Origin: Flavobacterium ranwuense
Lineage (GTDB): Bacteria > Bacteroidota > Bacteroidia > Flavobacteriales > Flavobacteriaceae
Assembly: GCF_004349315.1 (NCBI RefSeq)
Contig: NZ_SMLH01000013.1
Location: forward strand, 1 to 46,787
Length of the DNA stretch: 46,787 nt
Direction of reading: 5' to 3'
Under the pieces are notes generated by a model. It searched no databases. It was given only the letters and a program-made list of their open reading frames with translations, and was not told the origin of the DNA. Positions 41,747 to 46,787 of the stretch are shown here, piece after piece; the stretch's first letter is position 1, and each line of letters begins with the position of its first letter. The position numbers and the translations under genes were made by a program.

Positions 41747-43093
41747 TTAGTTTTTTGTCCCGATAGCTATCGGGATGTTGAAGGTTTGAGATAATTGACC
41801 AGTTACCGATAGTAACTCGTAGTATTTTTGAATGGTATTTGCTTGCGCCAATGCTTTATTGATTTTTGAACTCAGTTGCTCCACATCAGCTTCCAGTAAA
41901 TCATTCGTATCCGAGAGTCCGTTGTCATATTTATCTTTTATGATTCGGTAATTTTCCGAAGATTGTTCTACTGCTTGTCCGTAAACTACATTTTGCTTTA
42001 AAGCCAAATCATAATCTTCAATTGCTTTTTGAACCTGAACTTTTATATAATCTGTCAGTATGGCTTCAGAGTTTTGTACTTCAAGAAATCTATTCTCAGC
42101 CAGTTTTACCAATGTTCCATTTTTAAGAATGGCACTCAAGTCGTAGGAAATACCCACGCCAATATTCATCGCATTTTGTACGGTGATAACATTGCTCAAG
42201 TCTAATGCGGTATAACCGCCAATAATGGCAATTGCAGGATAATACGAACCTTTAGCTATTTTGATATTGGCTTCGCTTGCTTTTCCCTGAAATCGAATTG
42301 CTTCTAAATCTTTACGATTTTCTAATGCCGGCAATTCATTTGTTGGGATATTAGTCATTTGAAAATCAGCAAAATCACTTTCACGAATCTCCAGTTTAGT
42401 GTCTGGATTTAATTTTAAAAGCGTAACCAAATAAAAATTAATGATTTTTAAATTATTATTCGTTTCGTCTAATGATAATTGGATTTTCGAGGCTTGTAAT
42501 TGTGATTTTAAAAGGTCGTTTTTAGGAATAATTCCATTTTTTTCTAACTCAATAAAATCGTTTACACGTTGTTGTGCACTTTTTTGATTTTCTTTCAGCA
42601 GTTCAATTGTTTTTTGTGCTTTGTATAATCCAGCATAATAATCAATTACGCGCAAAGCGATTTCCTCTTTTGTTTGTGATGCTGTTGCCATTTCAGCCTC
42701 ATAAAGATTCTCATACACTTTGATGCTGTTTTGGATTTTAAAACCAGAGAATACAGGAACACTGGCATTCAACTGTCCAATCATCAATTGATTTACTATA
42801 GGAAGTGGTTTTTGTGAACCGGAATTATTTTGATTTATTTTAAAATCTACCGATGCATTTGCCAATCTTTGGTATTGACCTGAAAGTTTCAAATCAGGAT
42901 ATTGATTATTTTTTGAGGATTGCAGTTCGTACTTTTTAGTTTTCACTTTTGTATTGGCCAGAGTAACTTCATTGCTCTTGGTCCAAGCCAAATTAATGGC
43001 TTCGTTCAAAGTTAAACTTGTTTTTTCTTGCGCTGCCACTGATGAAATTCCGATAAAGAAAATCCCGAAGAGCATTAATTGACTAACTTTCAT
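41747..43093 (-). CDS. TolC family outer membrane efflux channel
   Basis: The 448-residue protein has a signal peptide (about 1-21, ending SSVAAQ) and two outer-membrane-efflux repeats (LNEAINLAWTKSNEVTLANTKVKTKKYEL and the later helical hairpins). It forms the trimeric exit duct for the pump. Its final residues NIPIAIGTKN are encoded by an 18-bp perfect palindrome, TCCCGATAGCTATCGGGA, just before the stop. It overlaps the end of tetR by 11 bp. Confidence 0.93.
   Translation of the reverse strand: MKVSQLMLFGIFFIGISSVAAQEKTSLTLNEAINLAWTKSNEVTLANTKVKTKKYELQSSKNNQYPDLKLSGQYQRLANASVDFKINQNNSGSQKPLPIVNQLMIGQLNASVPVFSGFKIQNSIKVYENLYEAEMATASQTKEEIALRVIDYYAGLYKAQKTIELLKENQKSAQQRVNDFIELEKNGIIPKNDLLKSQLQASKIQLSLDETNNNLKIINFYLVTLLKLNPDTKLEIRESDFADFQMTNIPTNELPALENRKDLEAIRFQGKASEANIKIAKGSYYPAIAIIGGYTALDLSNVITVQNAMNIGVGISYDLSAILKNGTLVKLAENRFLEVQNSEAILTDYIKVQVQKAIEDYDLALKQNVVYGQAVEQSSENYRIIKDKYDNGLSDTNDLLEADVEQLSSKINKALAQANTIQKYYELLSVTGQLSQTFNIPIAIGTKN
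41758..41775. repeat. 18-bp perfect palindrome at the 3' end of tolC
   Basis: TCCCGATAGCTATCGGGA is self-complementary over all 18 bases and lies in the coding region, ending 8 codons from the stop. It contains CCCGATAG, the same word that opens both structured dispersed elements. Confidence 0.85.
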
Positions 43094-43709
43094 ATATCAG
43101 AAGTGCTTTTATAGTTTGTTGAATGTGCTTTGTCAAATTGGTTTTGATGTAATTGTTGTATAAATCTTCGGTTTTCAAGTTTAATAAATTTTCGAAGAAA
43201 GGTTTATTCATATGAAAATGAAAGAAAGTACCCAGAATTGTGGGTGCGATAAGCGGAATAATAACGTCTTTTCTGAAAATGCCTTTTTTCTGACCTTCCT
43301 CGATAATGGTTTCAAGGGATTTTAAATTTCCTTTTTTTAATTCAGAAAAAGCCTGGAGATTTTGTTCTCTCTTTTTGGAGGTGAATTCGAAGTGTAAAAT
43401 TCTATAAATACCTCGGTTGCTATTGATTCTATTGATGTACAGCTCAATTAGCTTATTGATTTTGTCAATAGGTTCCAGATCTTCCTGCAATAAACTTTCT
43501 AATTGATTTTTAAGATCCGAAGTTCTGTAAACAATAAGCGATTCCAGTAATCGTTCTTTGGAACCAAAGTAATACGAAACCATGGCAATATTGATTTTTG
43601 CCACTTTTGCTATGTTTCGAATGGAAGTACCATCAAATCCTTTTTCTGCAAAAAGTGTTTCTGCAACTTCGAGAATTTGAATTTGTTTGTCGTTAAAATT
43701 ACTTTTCAA
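43083..43709 (-). CDS. TetR/AcrR family transcriptional regulator
   Basis: The 208-residue regulator has an N-terminal helix-turn-helix (about 8-55: EVAETLFAEKGFDGTSIRNIAKVAKINIAMVSYYFGSKERLLESLI) and a C-terminal ligand-binding region typical of efflux repressors. It is first in the efflux operon, so binding of a pump substrate would derepress its own operon. The 39-bp operator upstream overlaps its promoter, supporting autoregulation. Its ligand is unknown. Confidence 0.93.
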   Translation of the reverse strand: MKSNFNDKQIQILEVAETLFAEKGFDGTSIRNIAKVAKINIAMVSYYFGSKERLLESLIVYRTSDLKNQLESLLQEDLEPIDKINKLIELYINRINSNRGIYRILHFEFTSKKREQNLQAFSELKKGNLKSLETIIEEGQKKGIFRKDVIIPLIAPTILGTFFHFHMNKPFFENLLNLKTEDLYNNYIKTNLTKHIQQTIKALLIYES

Positions 43710-43731
43710 TGGAATTTAATTTTTTCAAAAA

Positions 43732-43761
43732 CAAAACTAAACAAGTGTTTAATTTAAACAA
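43732..43761 (-). promoter_or_regulatory. Promoter of the efflux operon
   Basis: On the minus strand TTG (43759-43761), a 19-nt spacer and TAGTTTTG (43732-43739) precede the tetR ATG by 22 nt. It is overlapped by the TetR-type operator. Confidence 0.7.
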
Positions 43762-43772
43762 CTGTTTAGTTT
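43734..43772. promoter_or_regulatory. 39-bp palindromic TetR-type operator
   Basis: AAACTAAACA-AGTG-TTTAA and TTAAA-CAAC-TGTTTAGTTT are complementary at 17 of 19 positions around a central T. Within it, TAAACA-AG-TGTTTA is a complete smaller palindrome and AAACA-AC-TGTTT a second one, so it may bind two dimers. It covers both the -33 and -7 boxes of the efflux promoter, the arrangement of a self-repressing TetR protein. Confidence 0.8.
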
Positions 43773-43894
43773 TTTGTTTAACATAATTTTAACATTATAA
43801 ATTAAACTAGAATAAAGTTTATAACAACACTAATCTCCATCCGAAATTGTGAATATCTATTTTAGGAATAGCGCATTTTTTTTTCTTTAAAATC

Positions 43895-43902
43895 TATCTT
43901 TG
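43895..43902 (+). promoter_or_regulatory. -7 box (TATCTTTG) of DUF4494 gene
   Basis: This matches TANNTTTG, identical to the PASTA box, with a 22-nt gap to the ATG at 43925. Confidence 0.6.
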
Positions 43903-43924
43903 ACATCCTAAAAAAAATAAAGAG

Positions 43925-44482
43925 ATGAGCACAATTTGGTACGAATGCAAGGTAAAATATAGAAAAACGGATGAAACTGGAGGACAAAAGATTACGACAG
44001 AACCGTACTTGGTAGATGCGTTATCCTACACGGAAGCCGAAAGCAGAATTAATGAAGAAATGTCGGCGTATATAAGTGAAGAATTTAAAATCACGAATAT
44101 AAAAGTGGCCAATTATGCTGAAATTCATCCTTTCGAAAATGCGGATCGTTGGTTTAGATCTAAAGTTTCATTATTGGCGTATGACGAAGAAAGCGGTAAA
44201 GAACGCAAGACCAATATGTATTTATTAGTGCAAGCCAATGATGTAAAGGAGGCTTATGATAACACTACCAGCGTAATGAAAGGTACGATGGGAGACTACA
44301 CCATACCAGCAATTTCAGAATCTCCTATTATGGATGTTTTTCCTTATTTCAGTGGGGAAGAAGGGGAACTGGAACAATTAGAAAGATTCAATGCACTCAA
44401 AGGTTCTAAACCGGAAGCAGTAGCAGAGATTGTAGATCACATGGAATTTGAAACGGCTCCTGAAGAAGAAGCTGTAGTTTAA
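43925..44482 (+). CDS. DUF4494 family protein
   Basis: The 185-residue cytosolic protein is recognisable as the bacteroidetal DUF4494 family by MSTIWYECKVKYRKTDETGGQKITTEPYLVDALSYTEAESRI and NADRWFRSKVSLLAYDEESGKERKTNMYLLVQANDVKEAY. The two halves, about residues 1-75 and 75-150, appear to share a beta-alpha pattern. The family is of unknown function and common across Bacteroidota. The C-terminal tail is acidic (FETAPEEEAVV). It is a single gene with its own promoter and hairpin terminator. Confidence 0.85.
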   Translation: MSTIWYECKVKYRKTDETGGQKITTEPYLVDALSYTEAESRINEEMSAYISEEFKITNIKVANYAEIHPFENADRWFRSKVSLLAYDEESGKERKTNMYLLVQANDVKEAYDNTTSVMKGTMGDYTIPAISESPIMDVFPYFSGEEGELEQLERFNALKGSKPEAVAEIVDHMEFETAPEEEAVV

Positions 44483-44506
44483 TATAAGTTATTTTAAAAA
44501 AATTAC

Positions 44507-44568
44507 CGCAAATTCGCAAATTATAGAAACTGTTGCTAACTGTTTTTATCTGCGAATTTGCGATTTTT
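44507..44568. terminator. Large-loop hairpin between convergent genes
   Basis: CGCAAATTCGCA (44507-44518) pairs perfectly with TGCGAATTTGCG (44551-44562) around a 32-nt loop, followed by a T run. The left arm contains CGCAAATT twice in tandem. It is a likely terminator of the DUF4494 gene. Confidence 0.75.
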
Positions 44569-44599
44569 TAATTTTACCCTAAGCTTTTCATAATTTCAA

Positions 44600-45115
44600 T
44601 TAGTCGTGTTTCGCTAAGACTTTCTCGTATGCTTTTCTGGAGCTTCCTCTAAAATATACTTCGCCACAATACGTATAACCCGAACTTTCAAAAATTTTCA
44701 TCATGGCGATGTTGTCAAAATTGGTATCTGCTTTTATGCTGTAAATGTTGTTGCTTAACGCAAATTCTTCTATGTGTTTGAGTATCATTTTAGCCAAACC
44801 TTTACCCAAAAACTTCTCCGAAATGGCTACTCGGTGCAGTACTACAAAATCACCATTAGTTAGCCACTTTCCTTCAATAGTAGCATAGGCAGGTTCGTCA
44901 TTGATTAGTACCGCACTATAACCGATGATAGTTTCTCCTGCGACCAAAACAAATCCTTCTCCTTTTTCAATATCTTTTTGTACGACTTCTGGATTTGGAT
45001 AACCGTCTTGCCATTGGGTACTGCCGTCTTCTTTTCTTCGTAGGATAGCTTGTTGTAAAATTTCCCATATTGGATCTATTTCAGATAGTTCCGCTTTTCT
45101 AAAGTGATAATTCAT
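44600..45115 (-). CDS. GNAT family N-acetyltransferase
   Basis: The 171-residue protein begins MNYHFRKAELSEIDPIWEILQQA and has motif A with HRVAISEKFLGKGLAKMILKHIEEFA and motif B with FDNIAMMKIFESSGYTYCGEVYFRG, as in the GNAT superfamily. The substrate is unknown. It is on the minus strand, 57 nt after the esterase stop, and may share its transcript. Confidence 0.9.
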   Translation of the reverse strand: MNYHFRKAELSEIDPIWEILQQAILRRKEDGSTQWQDGYPNPEVVQKDIEKGEGFVLVAGETIIGYSAVLINDEPAYATIEGKWLTNGDFVVLHRVAISEKFLGKGLAKMILKHIEEFALSNNIYSIKADTNFDNIAMMKIFESSGYTYCGEVYFRGSSRKAYEKVLAKHD

Positions 45116-45136
45116 TATTGTAATTTAAGTTTTCCA

Positions 45137-45160
45137 TTGTGCAAAACGGTTCTTGGACGA
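45137..45160. repeat. Weak third copy of the cassette-site-like motif
   Basis: The stretch starting CCATTGTGCAAAAC matches site A (29200-29222) at 16 of 23 positions. It lies 13 nt from the esterase stop. The match is weak and could be chance. Confidence 0.25.
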
Positions 45161-45172
45161 TATTTTTTCTTT

Positions 45173-46033
45173 TTATTTTTCAGTTTTTGGATACAAAATT
45201 CTCATTGCATTAAAAATTGCTAGATGAGTAATTGTTGCGTGGTCTTCTTGTGGCAAATAATCAAAGCTCACTTTTACATTTTTGCTTTTTTTGCTTTTCA
45301 ATTTCTCGGACAATAAATTTGCATCAACTTCCATAACATGAGGAATTTCACTTGGTGCAAGTCCTTCTTTCCCAACTCCAATATAAATATCAATTTTATC
45401 TTTAAAGTTCTCTTGATATATTTCCGATTCTTCATTTAATAAAGAACCATTATTCCACCATAAACTTGGACTTATTATTATGTATTTGTTAAATAAGTTT
45501 GGTTTTTTTAGTAATATTTCTGTCGCTAAAAGTCCACCTAATGATTGTCCAATTATAGTTTTTGAATTGTTGGTTTTGTACTTCTTTTCAATAAAAGGTT
45601 GCAATTCAGTTTCAATAAAGGAAATGAAATTTGCGGATTTTCCACAAGTTAAATATCTTTTTTTATCTTCCTCAATTGTAGTTTGGTACGTAAAATCTCT
45701 TTTCCTGTCAATATTTGCAACTCCAACAACAATTGATTTCGGAACTCTATTTATCCAAGAAAAGTTGTTAAACTGAAAAAGTCCAACAACGTGAATAAAA
45801 TCTTCATCAGCCGAACCATCAAGTAAATAGGTAACTGGATATTTAATTGTATCGTTTTGATTGTAGCCCTCTGGAAGATAAATATTTACTATTCTTTTTT
45901 CAGATAATATTTTTGAGTTAATTTCTTCGATTGTTCCAAGCACAAAAGGTTTGCTAGTTTCTTTTTGTTTTTTTACTTGTGCATTTCCAATCGTTACTGT
46001 AAATATTAATATCAAAATTATTATTTTTTTCAT
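45173..46033 (-). CDS. Exported alpha/beta hydrolase esterase (esterase D/siderophore-esterase type)
   Basis: The 286-residue protein (start ATG 46033; another ATG at 46048 would add 5 residues) has a signal peptide (about 1-17, ending TIGNAQ). The nucleophile Ser lies in IIGQSLGGLLAT, the catalytic His in QEDHATITH, and VGVANIDRKRDFT is typical of the putative esterase family that includes BesA-like siderophore esterases and S-formylglutathione hydrolase. The substrate is not known. The gene is flanked on both sides by cassette-site-like sequences. Confidence 0.88.
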   Translation of the reverse strand: MKKIIILILIFTVTIGNAQVKKQKETSKPFVLGTIEEINSKILSEKRIVNIYLPEGYNQNDTIKYPVTYLLDGSADEDFIHVVGLFQFNNFSWINRVPKSIVVGVANIDRKRDFTYQTTIEEDKKRYLTCGKSANFISFIETELQPFIEKKYKTNNSKTIIGQSLGGLLATEILLKKPNLFNKYIIISPSLWWNNGSLLNEESEIYQENFKDKIDIYIGVGKEGLAPSEIPHVMEVDANLLSEKLKSKKSKNVKVSFDYLPQEDHATITHLAIFNAMRILYPKTEK

Positions 46034-46067
46034 ATTTTCTTTTTTCATTTTCCTCGAAAAACGTTTC

Positions 46068-46190
46068 GCGCATAGACCTTGTGGCGGCGAAACGAATTGA
46101 GTTCTTTCGGCTAAGATAAAGTTTTTTCGAAAGGAAAAACGTGAAGCTAGTAAAAACCAGCCATGAGGTTTATGCGCTGTTATGTGCAGA
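46068..46190. repeat. Cassette-site-like inverted repeat, site B
   Basis: GCGCATAGACCTTGTGGC (46068-46085) is complementary at 15 of 18 positions to GCCATGAGGTTTATGCGC (46160-46177), with 74 nt between. The right end continues TGTTATGTGCAGA and lies 3 nt from the stop of the unknown gene at 46194. The AGCCAT-GAGG, CGCTGTTA and GCAGA words match site A. Size and layout recall integron attC sites, though the R-box consensus is only partly met. Confidence 0.45.
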
Positions 46191-46193
46191 TTA

Positions 46194-46763
46194 TTATTCT
46201 CCGCAGTGCAAATACTCCTTCAATGCTAGCTTCCAAGATGCCAAACTATCAAATTTCTCAATAAGTCCATTTCCATCCTTTTCGACAAAAGCTTGAATGC
46301 CATGTTGGATCATATATTTTGGATAATATTTCGGAACTCCAACTTTTTGTATTGCTTGACAAGTTTCATTTAATTTACTCGAACCTGCTTTAAGTTCTTT
46401 TTCTAAATATTCCATTAAAGAGTTTTTTTCGCTGTCGCTAATATTCTCAAATATATTCATTTGTAAAACCAACAATGCTTGATGTGCACTTTTGTCTTTT
46501 ACTCTGAATGTATCATATTTCCCGTAAACACCTGCAATCGCAAAAAGTTTTGCTGCTTTTTCGTATTGTTTTATTTCGATACATTTTTTCATTCCGTTTA
46601 ATATATCAGCTGGATTATTTCCATTTGTTACTGCTGATAAATCAACACAAACGAGAGGATTTGGTGATTCTAGATTTCCGTCTGCTTCGATTGAAATGAC
46701 ATTTTGGGCATTAATTTGGTTCATTCCAAACATCAATAGTGTAATAATAAGAAGGTTTTTCAT
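46194..46763 (-). CDS. Hypothetical exported protein
   Basis: The 189-residue protein starts at ATG 46763 (MKNLLIITLLMFGMNQINAQ, a good signal peptide of about 20 residues); an earlier ATG at the window edge (46787) is less likely. The mature part is helical and charged, with two Cys near CIEIKQYEKAAKLFAIAGVYGKYD and one at ETCQAI. I do not recognise the family with confidence. It is probably periplasmic. It is preceded in the minus direction by the window edge and followed by site B. Its upstream control region is outside the window. Confidence 0.7.
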   Translation of the reverse strand: MKNLLIITLLMFGMNQINAQNVISIEADGNLESPNPLVCVDLSAVTNGNNPADILNGMKKCIEIKQYEKAAKLFAIAGVYGKYDTFRVKDKSAHQALLVLQMNIFENISDSEKNSLMEYLEKELKAGSSKLNETCQAIQKVGVPKYYPKYMIQHGIQAFVEKDGNGLIEKFDSLASWKLALKEYLHCGE

Positions 46764-46787
46764 GGTATTTCGGATTAATTTGCACAT

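Overview
The window looks like chromosome from a flavobacterium, most likely Flavobacterium or a close relative (phylum Bacteroidota). It is AT-rich, start codons lack Shine-Dalgarno sites, and many genes have a TANNTTTG -7 box, the Bacteroidota promoter form. One large secreted protein carries a type IX secretion (T9SS) sorting domain. No rRNA, tRNA, CRISPR array, integrase or transposase was seen.

Layout. 0.3-4.8 kb: a Cys/Met-type PLP enzyme divergent from an Lrp/AsnC regulator, dihydrolipoyl dehydrogenase (lpdA), and a VOC protein followed by a DoxX-like membrane protein. 4.9-9.6 kb: pabB-tilS-dsbD. 9.7-12.8 kb (minus strand): sodium:solute symporter, GNAT acetyltransferase and an alanine/ornithine-racemase-like enzyme in one operon. 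13.4-19.1 kb: a secreted CocE/NonD hydrolase and a 1138-residue modular T9SS protein. 19.1-22.6 kb: pyrE plus an SRPBCC gene, divergent from a Nudix hydrolase with overlapping control sequences, then an M14 carboxypeptidase. 22.7-29 kb: DbpA-type RNA helicase, PhnA-like protein, and ddl-DUF421-coaD divergent from PASTA-rluD. 29.2-35 kb: a small orphan membrane protein, a HExxH metalloprotease, a transglutaminase-like protein and an exported adenosine deaminase. 35.4-38.9 kb: GNAT-MFS-TauE operon and yaaA. 39-43.8 kb: a tripartite drug-efflux operon (tetR-tolC-hlyD-DHA2 MFS) with a 39-bp palindromic operator. 43.9-46.8 kb: DUF4494 protein, GNAT, an esterase and an unknown exported protein.

Most genes are ordinary housekeeping or transport genes. 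The unusual content is mainly non-coding: (1) two copies of an RNA-like element whose inner hairpin is kept by different sequences, plus an 18-bp palindrome sharing its CCCGATAG word that forms the end of the tolC gene; (2) arrays of degenerate 7-bp repeats at four loci, two abutting gene starts, one inside pabB and one filling the gap between two convergent genes; (3) a shared inverted-repeat motif next to the stop codons of two orphan minus-strand genes, with a weaker third copy, resembling integron cassette sites; (4) a perfect 25-bp stem between convergent genes; (5) promoters in which TANNTTTG lies exactly 4 nt before ATG, predicting leaderless mRNAs. All function calls are by reading motifs; no database search was run.
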